Positions 1 to 7,353 are shown, counted from the first letter of the stretch. The stretch: 11,198 bases of DNA from Balneolales bacterium (GCA_007127665.1 SKYY01000130.1:1-11198), one strand, 5' to 3'. Program-made: numbers and translations. Notes: generated by a model not told the origin, from the sequence alone.

Positions 1-622
1 GGAAGGTCTCTGGTGATCCCGTGAGCACGGGCATCGTTCCATAATGCATGGGAACGGCATAGCGGGCACCCAGCAAGGCTGCGGCATGGGCGGCCTCTTC
101 ATGCCCCATAGTGTAATGGTCTCCTATCGGCAAAATGACAACGTCGGGCCGGTAGATCTTTCCGTAAAGCTCAAAATCCGCCATTATGTTGGTATCACCA
201 GCATGATAGAGGCACAAACCGTCAAATCTCAGTATGAAGCCGGCAGGATCACCGGCATATTTCCCCTTCCATGAACTGGAATGATTGGCGCTGGTCATGG
301 TGACCTTCACATCCCCAAGATCAACAGTCCCGCCCTTGTTCATCTCAACGGCCTGATCTTCCGGCAGTCCGTCCTCCTGCAAAAGAGCGGATAACTCTAC
401 AATGGATATCACACGCGCACGGGTTTTCCTGGCCAGGGGAATGGTGTCGGCGGCATGATCGTCGTGGCCGTGTGTGACGAGGATGATATCCAGTTCCCCG
501 GGTGACTTCCATGCATCCGGAGTCACAGGATTCCCTTCCAGAAACGGATCGATCAGAATGTTTTTACCCGAATCGGTTGTTACAATGAACGTGGAGTGTC
601 CGAGCCAGCGAATAGATTTCAT
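1..622 (-). CDS. Metal-dependent hydrolase, MBL fold, UPF0173/YtkL-like (C-terminus cut by window edge)
   Basis: Reading the minus strand from the ATG at 622-620 gives 207 residues with no stop before the left edge, so the C-terminus is missing. The protein begins MKSIRWLGHSTF, typical of the UPF0173 metallo-beta-lactamase-fold hydrolases. The metal-binding motif HGHDDH lies at residues 51-56 (H51, H53, D55, H56). Further likely ligands are H114 (in SANHSS), D143 (in HAGDT) and H193 (in PMHYGT). Family members are usually about 225-230 residues, so roughly 20 are lost. The fold binds two metal ions and hydrolyses esters or related bonds, but the physiological substrate of this subgroup is not known. 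The start is supported by GAGG about 9 bases upstream on the minus strand. It is cytosolic, with no signal peptide visible. It is transcribed divergently from the phosphofructokinase gene. Family assignment is strong; specific function is unknown. Confidence 0.93.
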   Translation of the reverse strand, partial: MKSIRWLGHSTFIVTTDSGKNILIDPFLEGNPVTPDAWKSPGELDIILVTHGHDDHAADTIPLARKTRARVISIVELSALLQEDGLPEDQAVEMNKGGTVDLGDVKVTMTSANHSSSWKGKYAGDPAGFILRFDGLCLYHAGDTNIMADFELYGKIYRPDVVILPIGDHYTMGHEEAAHAAALLGARYAVPMHYGTMPVLTGSPETF

Positions 623-860
623 AGGTTACCTCATTCTTAATTGAAAATTAACCAAAAAGCTGTTTTTTATGACCGCTTAATGTATGCAACAAATAAAAAA
701 AAAGTACCGTTTGCCTCAGGATAGTTCTATTTTAAGGCACTCAGGTAATTTTTGCTAAAACGGTAAAAAACGCTGGTTTTCTGTACGGTGATACGAATCA
801 GCATTACCGATGGCAGTAGACTGGCTGCCATGTCAACCCGAACATAATATTGGATCTACT
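623..860. other. AT-rich divergent intergenic region holding the promoters of the hydrolase and pfk genes
   Basis: This 238-base gap lies between two divergently transcribed genes, so both promoters should be inside it. The left part is AT-rich and contains an A-tract (about 692-703) and a palindrome, TTAATT-GAA-AATTAA, at 637-651, next to the hydrolase ribosome-binding site. I could not find a convincing TTG/TAnnTTTG promoter of the Bacteroidota type; the nearest match, a TTTTTG run ending at 754, lacks a properly spaced upstream TTG. The right part holds a small inverted repeat and upstream start codons, described separately. Confidence 0.5.
810..847 (+). promoter_or_regulatory. Inverted repeat plus tiny upstream ORF in the pfk leader
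   Basis: ATGGCAG at 810-816 and CTGCCAT at 825-831 form a perfect 7-bp inverted repeat with an 8-base spacer. It could be a small RNA hairpin or a protein operator. The ATG at 830-832, at the end of the right arm, opens a five-codon frame (MSTRT) that stops at 845-847, 13 bases before the pfk start. Its first seven bases, ATGTCAA, are repeated exactly at the pfk start (861-867). An in-frame ATG at 810 would add 17 residues to pfk, but it sits inside the left arm and has no Shine-Dalgarno. The sequence facts are seen; a regulatory role is speculative. Confidence 0.3.
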
Positions 861-2168
861 ATGTCAAAACCAAAGCGTTTGGCCATTCTCGTTGCCGGTG
901 GACCGGCACCAGGTATCAATAGCGTCATTGGCGCCGCCACTATCCGTGCCATACATCATGGTTACGAAGTGCTTGGACTCAGAGACGGCTTTAAATGGAT
1001 CATGCGTGGTGACACTTCGCACTATGAGAAACTCACCATCGAAAAGATCAGCCGCATCCACTTCAGAGGCGGTTCGTTTATCGGTATTGCCCGTGACAAC
1101 CCCACCAGGAATAAAGAAGACCTGCAAAGAGTGATCGATACGCTCGGAGAACTGGGCGTGGACAAACTGGTCACCATAGGAGGTGACGATACCGCGTTCA
1201 GCGCCAAAACCGTAGAGGAGGCATCCCAGGGTAAAATCAAAGTGGTACACGTTCCGAAAACCATTGACAACGACCTTGACCTGCCCCACGGCATACCTAC
1301 GTTCGGCTTCCAGACCGCCCGGCACATTGGGGTGGATGTGGTCAAAAACCTTATGGTGGATGCCCGAACCACATCGCGTTGGTATTTTGTTGTATCGATG
1401 GGACGCAAGGCGGGTCACCTGGCGCTAGGTATCGGAAAATCATCCGGCGCCACGCTGACCCTCATCCCCGAAGAGTTCAAGGAAGAAAAAATACCGCTGA
1501 AGAAACTGGTGGATATGCTGGTCGGATCCATTATCAAGCGCAAAGCCCTTGGTCAGGACAATGGTGTCGTGATACTTGCCGAAGGTCTGGTCGAGCGTCT
1601 CAACCCGGAAGAGCTGGAAGGACTGGAGGATCTGGAGCGCGACGAGCACGACAACCTCCGTTTTGCAGAGCTCAATATCGGGGATATCCTCAAAAAAGAG
1701 GTGAAGAAGCGCCTGGAGGAGTTTAATTTCAAACTGACTATTGTTTCCAAGAATATTGGTTACGAGCTGCGCTGCGCCGATCCCATCCCCTTTGATATGG
1801 AGTATACCCGTGACCTCGGGTTCTCGGCCGTTGAGTTCATCGTAAAGGGAGGAACGGCTGCCATGGTTTCTATCCAGGATGGTCATTTTGTCCCGATGTT
1901 CTTCAAGGACATTCTTGATAAGGAGACGGGCAAGACACGTATCCGCATGGTAGAAGTCAACTCCATGACCTTTGCCATAGCCAAGCAGTATATGATCCGG
2001 TTGAATCATGGTGATTTCGAGGATAAAGCATTGTTCGAGCAATATGCAAATGTCCTCGGTATTTCAAATGACGAGTTTGTTTCGCGATTTGAATACGTGA
2101 CCGAACATGAATCGGAGACCGATGAGGTAGGTCAGAGCATCAAGGATAATTTTCCGGATGTGGTATGA
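861..2168 (+). CDS. pfp: 6-phosphofructokinase, probably pyrophosphate-dependent
   Basis: The 435-residue cytosolic enzyme phosphorylates fructose 6-phosphate to fructose 1,6-bisphosphate. Its motifs in order are GGPAPGIN at 13-20, GGDD at 107-110, PKTIDND at 132-138 with the catalytic base expected at D136, and MGRKAGH at 180-186. A C-terminal sugar-phosphate-binding half includes GYELR at 300-304. ATP enzymes such as E. coli PfkA have glycine at the position of D110 (GGDG) and of K133 (PGTIDND). Asp plus Lys at these sites is the known signature of PPi-dependent enzymes, as is GGPAPG at the N-terminus. The start at 861 is preferred over an in-frame ATG at 810 because the glycine-rich N-terminal strand begins directly after it (MSKPKRLAIL); the 17 extra residues do not look like family sequence. 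The ribosome-binding site is weak (GGA at 852-854). A strong hairpin follows the gene. The family is certain; the donor is inferred from two residues. Confidence 0.95.
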   Translation: MSKPKRLAILVAGGPAPGINSVIGAATIRAIHHGYEVLGLRDGFKWIMRGDTSHYEKLTIEKISRIHFRGGSFIGIARDNPTRNKEDLQRVIDTLGELGVDKLVTIGGDDTAFSAKTVEEASQGKIKVVHVPKTIDNDLDLPHGIPTFGFQTARHIGVDVVKNLMVDARTTSRWYFVVSMGRKAGHLALGIGKSSGATLTLIPEEFKEEKIPLKKLVDMLVGSIIKRKALGQDNGVVILAEGLVERLNPEELEGLEDLERDEHDNLRFAELNIGDILKKEVKKRLEEFNFKLTIVSKNIGYELRCADPIPFDMEYTRDLGFSAVEFIVKGGTAAMVSIQDGHFVPMFFKDILDKETGKTRIRMVEVNSMTFAIAKQYMIRLNHGDFEDKALFEQYANVLGISNDEFVSRFEYVTEHESETDEVGQSIKDNFPDVV

Positions 2169-2202
2169 TGATCTGGTTTTCCGGTCAGTAGTATATATGA
2201 CG

Positions 2203-2260
2203 GGTAATGGCGGGGCGCCTCCCGGGCAGGCACCCCGCCAGCCCTGCATTACCAGTGCAG
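2203..2260 (+). terminator. GC-rich extended hairpin between pfk and yciO, possible terminator or attenuator
   Basis: GGCGGGGCGCCT (2209-2220) pairs with AGGCACCCCGCC (2228-2239) across a 7-base loop, CCCGGGC. This is a 12-bp stem with one C-A mismatch. An outer stem of GGTAAT (2203-2208) with ATTACC (2248-2253) encloses it, leaving an 8-base bulge on the right. A second small hairpin, CTGCA (2244-2248) with TGCAG (2256-2260), would use the ATTACC segment in its loop, so it cannot form together with the outer stem. No U-tract follows, so this is not a canonical intrinsic terminator. It lies 40 bases after the pfk stop and 46 bases before the ribosome-binding site of the next gene. It may reduce read-through, protect the pfk mRNA 3' end, or be a dispersed palindromic repeat. 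Confidence 0.55.
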
Positions 2261-2314
2261 ATTTGCTTGTCATCCTGTTGAAACGGACTCAAATCGATAA
2301 AAAAAGAGGTATCT

Positions 2315-2986
2315 ATGGCCGAAAAAGTAAAACTTCATCCCGAAACACCTCATCAAAAGAGGATATTCCGTATTGCCGATGACCTTCGCAACGGGGATAT
2401 CATCCTGCTTCCAACCGATACCCAGTATGCACTCGCCTGCAGCTATACCAACAAGAAGGGGATTGAGCGTATCAGAATGATACGCCAGCTTAAAAATGAC
2501 CATTTGCTGACGCTCATCTGTGACTCGCTTACGGGCATCTCCAGATTTGCCCGAATGGGTGACAACCAGTTCAAAGTGATCAAAAAACTGATCCCGGGTC
2601 CATATACGTTTGTTCTTCCAGCCACAAAGGAGGTGCCCAAACTGTTGCTGAACCCCAAACGGCAGACTATCGGTTTCCGGGTTCCCGCCTATCCTATCTG
2701 TCAGAAACTTGTTGAACAGCTTGGCGATCCGCTGATCGCTACAACAGCACGCCATCCCGACTATGAAGGAACGGAAGGAAACGGCACCGACGATCGCCCG
2801 GAGCTTTTCCGCCGTTTCGAAAAGCAGGTGGATCTGATTGTCGATAACGAACAGCCGTTGCCGGGTGAGCCATCCACTATTATTGATATGTCGCAGGAAG
2901 ACCCGGTAGTAATCCGTGCCGGAAGGGGATACGATAAATTCCTTGAAGTGTGCGCGGTGGCGGACCTTAACCCTGTTGAGGCCTGA
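2315..2986 (+). CDS. yciO: YrdC/Sua5 superfamily protein, YciO type
   Basis: The 223-residue protein belongs to the YrdC/Sua5/YciO superfamily. True TsaC/Sua5 members make threonylcarbamoyl-AMP for the t6A37 modification of tRNA. From memory it lines up along its length with E. coli YciO: PTDTQYAL at 33-40, RQLKNDHLLTLIC at 57-69, PGPYTFVLPATKEVP at 94-108, KRQTIGFRVP at 115-124, and a closing STIIDMS near 187-193 followed by PVVIRAG. The KR...SxN residues of genuine TsaC are not evident: the SxN position appears to read TTA (143-145), where YciO has STS. Biochemical activity is therefore uncertain and may differ from TsaC, though automated pipelines would probably call it L-threonylcarbamoyladenylate synthase. 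The start is well supported by GAGGT at 2306-2310. The last 20 bases overlap the 3' end of the convergent mtnA. Co-transcription with pfk is possible but the hairpin between them makes it doubtful. Confidence 0.92.
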   Translation: MAEKVKLHPETPHQKRIFRIADDLRNGDIILLPTDTQYALACSYTNKKGIERIRMIRQLKNDHLLTLICDSLTGISRFARMGDNQFKVIKKLIPGPYTFVLPATKEVPKLLLNPKRQTIGFRVPAYPICQKLVEQLGDPLIATTARHPDYEGTEGNGTDDRPELFRRFEKQVDLIVDNEQPLPGEPSTIIDMSQEDPVVIRAGRGYDKFLEVCAVADLNPVEA

Positions 2987-4037
2987 GTTTTTCCAGATTC
3001 TTTGAAAAGTCGGGTCTGATAACACCCTTCTCGGTTACAAATGCCGTAATGAGTTCGTGCGGTGTGACATCAAAGGCCGGATTGTAGACCTGCGTGCCAG
3101 GTGGAGCTAATTCCTTATCTGCCAGTGAACAGACTTCTCCGGCATCCCGCTCTTCTATAGGGATTTTATCGCCTGACGCGATGCTGAAATCGATAGATGA
3201 GATGGGTGCTGCCACGTAAAACGGAATATTGTGGTGTTTGGCCAGGATGGCAAGCGCGTATGTCCCGATCTTGTTTGCTGTATCGCCGTTTCGCGCCACA
3301 CGGTCCGTTCCGACGACCACAAGATCCACCCCTTTCTCTTTCATGACCCAGGCCGCCATGGAGTCGGTGATCAGCCGGTGCGGAACGCCGGTTTTTTTCA
3401 GCTCCCAGGTTGTAAGCCGGCTACCCTGAAGCAGCGGCCGGGTCTCATCCACCCACACCTGCACCTTCTTTTTTCCAAGGTGGGCGTGGTAGATTATGGA
3501 CAGAGCGGTGCCGTACTGCCCCGTCGCGAGGCTGCCCGTGTTGCAATGTGTGAGAATATTGGCATTATGCGGGATGAGTTCCTGCCCGGTTTTCCCGATA
3601 TCGGCGCAGATGCGCTTGTCGTCTTCGTGGATGGATTTAGCCAGTTCCAGCAGCGCTTTCTTCACCTTAGAGGATGGTTCGTCTTTCATGTCATATGCCA
3701 GACGGACGGCCTGGTCAAGTGCCCACCTCAGGTTGACGGCAGTCGGTCGGGCCGTGGCCAGGTATTCGCAGATGCCTTCCACATCAGTGTGAATCTGCTG
3801 GATGCCGTCATCAGGCAGATCCCTGACCCCAAGGTAGACACCGTAGGCCGCCGCAATTCCGATGGCCGGCGCCCCGCGCACCCTGAGTGACCGGATGGCC
3901 TCCCATACTCGTCCGACTTCAAAAATGTCCAGGAAAAACTCGCGTGAAGGAAGATAGGTCTGGTCGATGATGCGGATGTGGTCATCAACCCACTGAATGG
4001 ACTGTACCACTTCCGTTTTTTTAATTTTGGCGGTCAT
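2967..4037 (-). CDS. mtnA: S-methyl-5-thioribose-1-phosphate isomerase
   Basis: This 356-residue cytosolic enzyme converts 5-methylthioribose 1-phosphate to 5-methylthioribulose 1-phosphate in the methionine salvage pathway, which recycles the by-product of polyamine and other SAM-consuming reactions. It belongs to the eIF2B-alpha/MtnA family. Diagnostic stretches are RVRGAPAIGIAAAYGVYLG at 52-70, THCNTGSLATGQYGTAL at 163-179, WVDETRPLLQGSRLT at 195-209 and VGTDRVARNGDTANKIGT at 242-259. The expected catalytic pair is C165 and D245, with the same 80-residue spacing as Cys160/Asp240 of the B. subtilis enzyme. Length is normal. The ATG follows the xerD stop after 9 bases, which implies co-transcription and possibly coupled translation; no strong Shine-Dalgarno is seen. 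The 3' end overlaps the convergent yciO-like gene by 20 bases. No other methionine-salvage gene lies in the window, so the rest of the pathway must be encoded elsewhere or be incomplete. Confidence 0.96.
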   Translation of the reverse strand: MTAKIKKTEVVQSIQWVDDHIRIIDQTYLPSREFFLDIFEVGRVWEAIRSLRVRGAPAIGIAAAYGVYLGVRDLPDDGIQQIHTDVEGICEYLATARPTAVNLRWALDQAVRLAYDMKDEPSSKVKKALLELAKSIHEDDKRICADIGKTGQELIPHNANILTHCNTGSLATGQYGTALSIIYHAHLGKKKVQVWVDETRPLLQGSRLTTWELKKTGVPHRLITDSMAAWVMKEKGVDLVVVGTDRVARNGDTANKIGTYALAILAKHHNIPFYVAAPISSIDFSIASGDKIPIEERDAGEVCSLADKELAPPGTQVYNPAFDVTPHELITAFVTEKGVIRPDFSKNLEKLRPQQG

Positions 4038-4046
4038 GATGTGATT

Positions 4047-4952
4047 TCAGGCTCTGGGGTGAAATGACTTGTGTACCTCCTGGAGAAAGGAACGGTCAAT
4101 ATGTGTGTATATTTCCGTGGTAAGGATGGATACATGCCCCAGCATCTCCTGAACGGCTCGCAAATCGGCACCGCCTTCCAGTAAATGCGTGGCAAAAGAG
4201 TGGCGGAGCGTATGTGGATGGATCTGTTTCTGCAAGCCTGCATCACGGGCCGCACCGGTGACTATATGCCATAGACTCATGCGAGTCAGCGGTTTGCCAC
4301 GATAGCTAAGGAAGAGCCGGTTTTTGGCATGGGACATATTCTTGCGAAGAAACGGACGTGCGTTTTTCTGGTAATCGGCAAGTGCTTGCATGGCCATACC
4401 GCCTACGGGTACCAGGCGTTCTTTATTTCCCTTGCCGGTGATGCGAAGCAGCTGCAGCTCGGAAATCAACTGATCGTTTTCCAGTTCCACGGTCTCCGAG
4501 GCGCGAAGCCCGGTGGCGTACATCAGCTCCAGCACGGCGGCATCGCGCTTGCCGAGAAGGTCGGTGCGGTCCGGCGTTTCCAGCAGCGAAGTTACCTCCT
4601 GCTGGTCCAGTACTTCCGGTAACTTGCGCGCTTTTCTCGGCAATTCGATCAGCTCTGCGGGGTTGGCCGGACACCAGCGCTCCATAACGGCAAACAGATG
4701 GAATCCCCGAATGGAAGAGATGTTTCGCGAGATGGAGCTTACGGACAGGTTCAGGGCCAGCAGTTCTTTCAGGAAGGTCTCAATATGTTCCAGGGTGATG
4801 CCGGCCATATCGGGTACGCCGATATCTCTGCCGATAAAGTCATGGTAGCGGCGCAAGTCGCGTTCATAGGAATCGAGAGAATTCCTGGTCAGACCCTTTT
4901 CAATTTTCAGAAAGTTGAGGTATTGCCGCCTTTCGTCATCAAAATAGCTCAT
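4047..4952 (-). CDS. xerD: Site-specific tyrosine recombinase XerD
   Basis: This 301-residue recombinase has an N-terminal SAM-like core-binding domain (about 1-90) and a C-terminal catalytic domain (about 110-295). The complete tyrosine-recombinase set is present: R150 (ATGLRASE), K174 (TGKGNKER), H247 and R250 (HPHTLRHSFATH), H273 (LGH) and nucleophile Y282 (EIYTH). Spacing matches E. coli XerD (R148, K172, H244, R247, H270, Y279), and the ending SILTTEIYTHIDRSFLQEVHKSFHPR is XerD-like. With XerC, XerD resolves chromosome dimers at dif under FtsK control. A XerC, XerA or integrase role is less likely, because the length is housekeeping-type and no phage or transposon genes are nearby. It lies 52 bases after the pgpH-like gene and 9 bases before mtnA, so it is probably in an operon. 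Its start codon sits in a short tandem duplication that creates an out-of-frame upstream ATG. XerD versus XerC is a similarity judgement. Confidence 0.93.
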   Translation of the reverse strand: MSYFDDERRQYLNFLKIEKGLTRNSLDSYERDLRRYHDFIGRDIGVPDMAGITLEHIETFLKELLALNLSVSSISRNISSIRGFHLFAVMERWCPANPAELIELPRKARKLPEVLDQQEVTSLLETPDRTDLLGKRDAAVLELMYATGLRASETVELENDQLISELQLLRITGKGNKERLVPVGGMAMQALADYQKNARPFLRKNMSHAKNRLFLSYRGKPLTRMSLWHIVTGAARDAGLQKQIHPHTLRHSFATHLLEGGADLRAVQEMLGHVSILTTEIYTHIDRSFLQEVHKSFHPRA

Positions 4953-4972
4953 TGGAAAAAAAGCTCATTGGA
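4946..4972 (-). repeat. Tandem duplication at the xerD start codon with out-of-frame decoy ATG
   Basis: On the minus strand TCCAATGAGCT occurs twice with a 16-base period (4972-4962 and 4956-4946), joined by a run of seven Ts (4962-4956). The downstream copy contains the xerD start (4952-4950). The upstream copy supplies another ATG (4968-4966), offset by 16 bases and thus out of frame. That frame reads MSFFSNELF and stops at 4941-4939, just inside xerD. An exact 11-base repeat this close is very unlikely by chance. Confidence 0.8.
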
Positions 4973-5004
4973 GATCAAATACTTTTAGCAGGGATCATTG
5001 CTTA

Positions 5005-7353
5005 TCATGTTTCCGTATTGGTTTCTTCATCAGCGGCCTCCTTTGCTTCTTGTCCGGGGTACTTTACTCGTCCATGATACATCCCCTGCAGTATTCGGGT
5101 GAATACATCTTTGATAACGTTCAGGTCTTTCAGAGTGAGGGCACAGTTGTTGAGCTGACCCTCGGCCAGTCGGTCATCGACCATACGGTTGACGAGGCTC
5201 TCCAATTTTGAATAGGAGTGGTCGGACATGGACCGTGAGGCTGCTTCCACACCATCGGCAAGCAACAGTATCCCGGTTTCCTTGCTGTTGGGAATGGGTC
5301 CGTCATACCGGAAGTCCTCCTCCTGGACCTCCTGGACATTGCCGGATTCATTCATCGCCTTTTCATAGAAAAAACGGATCAGGGACGTCCCGTGATGCGT
5401 TTTTATGAAATCTATGACAGTTTCAGGAAGCTCGATTTCCTTCGCCATGCTGACGCCGGCGTCCACGTGATTTTTTATGATCAGTGCACTCATGCGCGGT
5501 TTGAGCTTGTCATGCGCATTACCGCTCATCTGGTTTTCGACAAAGTATTGCGGCTTCTCCATTTTACCGATGTCGTGGTAGAGGGCGCCTACGCGGCAAA
5601 GCAGGGAATTGGCACCGATCCCGGCCGCACCGGCTTCGGCCAGATTGGCTACCTGAAGGCTGTGATGAAACGTGCCCGGCGCTTCGAGCATGAGACGCTT
5701 GAGGATAGGTTTGTTGGTGTCGCTGAGCTCGAGCAGCGTGACGTCGGTGGTGATCCGGAACGCTTTCTCTATGAGCAGGATCAGCGGATACGTGAGCCAG
5801 ATACCGACAGCGTTGCCGGCAAGGAACGGCAGATTGTCGAAGTAAATCGTCCATCCACCCACCTTGGTAAGCGTAAAAGCCAAAAGCACGATGGCATAGG
5901 CAAAGAAAATAAGACCGGGGGTTGTGATGTAGAACTGGCTGCGGTCCTTGACATCACGAACGGAGTAAACACCTATACTGCATGCCGTTATGGTGGCCAC
6001 TACGAACTCAAAGCTGTTGCCGAACATAAGACCGGCCAACAGTGCAACGAGTGTGGTGGTCATGATTCCGACGCGTGAATCGAAGATGATGGTGAGCAGG
6101 ATCGGAGCAATGGCAAAGGGTACCAGGTAGGAGGAAAGACCGTCGACCCTGGCCACAAAGGCACCGATGCTGTAGACCAGCGCAATGGTCAGGAACACGA
6201 GCAGCAGCATGGGGTTACGGTCGAAGATGGTACGCCGGTAAAGGTAGAGGTAGAGGAAGAAAATCAGGAAAACGGCTATCACAAGAATCGTTTCGCCAGT
6301 GTACTTGCTCCAGATCTCTATATCACTTGCCCGCTCCGCACGCGCTTTTGCCAGGCTTTGCAAAAGGACATGACGATCGGGCGTGATGATATCGCCGCGG
6401 CGGATTATGGTCTGTCCGGCAGAAACCGCACCCTTTGTAGTTGAAATACGGTCGATACGGTCCTGGATCCTCTGTTCGGTGTCCTCTTCACTGTAGACAA
6501 GGTTGGGTTCCACCACCATATTGAACAGTTGCATTGCGGAGCGGACCAGGTCGTCCTCATATTGCCTTTCAAGCCGCATCCTTGCCAGTTCCCTGGCTTC
6601 TCTGAGCGTGCGTACCGTTTGCACGGATCCTTCTCTCTCTGTCCGGTCACTGAGGTCCCGGATCGTGATATCCGGAGTGGTGATAATCTCTTTCGATGTG
6701 TCGATTATCCCATCGGAAAACAGTTCACGAAGCAGGTTTCTGAGCACATTGTGCAGTTCACCGGCAATGGATCTCCGAGAGGGGTCGCCCGTTGGCGCGT
6801 ATAGCCGGTCATGGGCATGCACGGAAAGGAGGGCCTCCCAGGCGTTATCATCCAGCTCAATTTGAGATCTGTTACGGCTGCGAATGTAAAAAAGGCTGTC
6901 TTCCAGCGCCTGCTGCCGCGACTCAAGCATGCGCGAATCCTGCCAGTCGGCGTATGCTTCAAGCACGGAAGAGAGGTCGGCAAAGAGCGTATCCAGTTCC
7001 CGGAGCGTTCTTGTTTCTGCTTCGTGCTGAAGGATAAATATGGGATTCGTGTGCTGCCGGATCTCGCGCTTCTCCGCCTGGATCTCCTCTTCCTGTTTCT
7101 TTATGCTGAATGTAAAAGGAGCAGTGAGATCATCGTCACGCCACGGCTCACCAATACTGTAAGCTGTTTCCTGAACTTCTGTTCTTGGATAAAGGCCTAT
7201 GACGAGAACGAGAAAGCCAAGGCAGATGAGAATCTTGGTGACATTGTTCCGGTTGAAGAAGCCGGGCATTTCGTCCTTTTTCATCTTCTCGGTCGTGAAC
7301 GGAACGAATGCCTTTTTCTTTCTTTGTAATCCCAGTTTTTCCAGAAAACCCAT
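5005..7353 (-). CDS. pgpH: 7TMR-HD membrane phosphohydrolase, PgpH-type c-di-AMP phosphodiesterase
   Basis: The 782-residue membrane protein has the architecture of Listeria PgpH/YqfF. A cytoplasmic N-terminus is followed by one helix (about 39-55), a roughly 300-residue charged extracytoplasmic domain (7TMR-HDED, about 56-350), a cluster of helices (about 353-373, 381-402, 406-424, 428-462, 478-497, 508-530), and a cytoplasmic HD domain (about 555-765). HD metal and active-site residues are present: H563/H564 (APGTFHHS), H593-D594 (LYHDIGK), H629 (KNHVDAG), H653-H654 (KTHHGTS) and D700 (LLADGVEAASRS). Characterised members cleave the second messenger c-di-AMP to pApA. That activity is inferred from domain order and the complete HD motif set. 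The gene starts 40 bases after the symporter stop and ends 52 bases before xerD. No strong Shine-Dalgarno is seen. The C-terminal tail is acidic (KEAADEETNTET). No diadenylate cyclase gene is in the window. Confidence 0.93.
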   Translation of the reverse strand: MGFLEKLGLQRKKKAFVPFTTEKMKKDEMPGFFNRNNVTKILICLGFLVLVIGLYPRTEVQETAYSIGEPWRDDDLTAPFTFSIKKQEEEIQAEKREIRQHTNPIFILQHEAETRTLRELDTLFADLSSVLEAYADWQDSRMLESRQQALEDSLFYIRSRNRSQIELDDNAWEALLSVHAHDRLYAPTGDPSRRSIAGELHNVLRNLLRELFSDGIIDTSKEIITTPDITIRDLSDRTEREGSVQTVRTLREARELARMRLERQYEDDLVRSAMQLFNMVVEPNLVYSEEDTEQRIQDRIDRISTTKGAVSAGQTIIRRGDIITPDRHVLLQSLAKARAERASDIEIWSKYTGETILVIAVFLIFFLYLYLYRRTIFDRNPMLLLVFLTIALVYSIGAFVARVDGLSSYLVPFAIAPILLTIIFDSRVGIMTTTLVALLAGLMFGNSFEFVVATITACSIGVYSVRDVKDRSQFYITTPGLIFFAYAIVLLAFTLTKVGGWTIYFDNLPFLAGNAVGIWLTYPLILLIEKAFRITTDVTLLELSDTNKPILKRLMLEAPGTFHHSLQVANLAEAGAAGIGANSLLCRVGALYHDIGKMEKPQYFVENQMSGNAHDKLKPRMSALIIKNHVDAGVSMAKEIELPETVIDFIKTHHGTSLIRFFYEKAMNESGNVQEVQEEDFRYDGPIPNSKETGILLLADGVEAASRSMSDHSYSKLESLVNRMVDDRLAEGQLNNCALTLKDLNVIKDVFTRILQGMYHGRVKYPGQEAKEAADEETNTET

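Noticed and set aside
810..860. Use of ATG 810 as the phosphofructokinase start
   Set aside because: The 17 extra residues do not resemble the family, there is no Shine-Dalgarno, and family similarity begins right after the ATG at 861.
864..2042. Long minus-strand open frames (184 and 200 codons) opposite the phosphofructokinase gene
   Set aside because: They lie entirely antisense to a gene with clear family motifs and their translations show no recognisable domain; they are coding shadows.
2158..2382. 74-codon plus-strand frame running from the pfk end through the hairpin into yciO
   Set aside because: It overlaps both flanking genes in another frame and translates the hairpin; no ribosome-binding site or domain supports it.
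3231..3890. Plus-strand open frame of 219 codons opposite mtnA
   Set aside because: It is antisense to a well-supported gene, and its composition is that of a reverse-strand shadow with no domain.
4047..4952. The tyrosine recombinase as the integrase of a phage or genomic island
   Set aside because: Its length, motif spacing and XerD-like C-terminus fit the housekeeping enzyme, and no attachment repeats, tRNA, phage or transposon genes are nearby.
5392..6078. Plus-strand open frame of 228 codons opposite the PgpH-type gene
   Set aside because: Antisense shadow: the opposite strand carries the transmembrane region and part of the HD domain of a complete family member.
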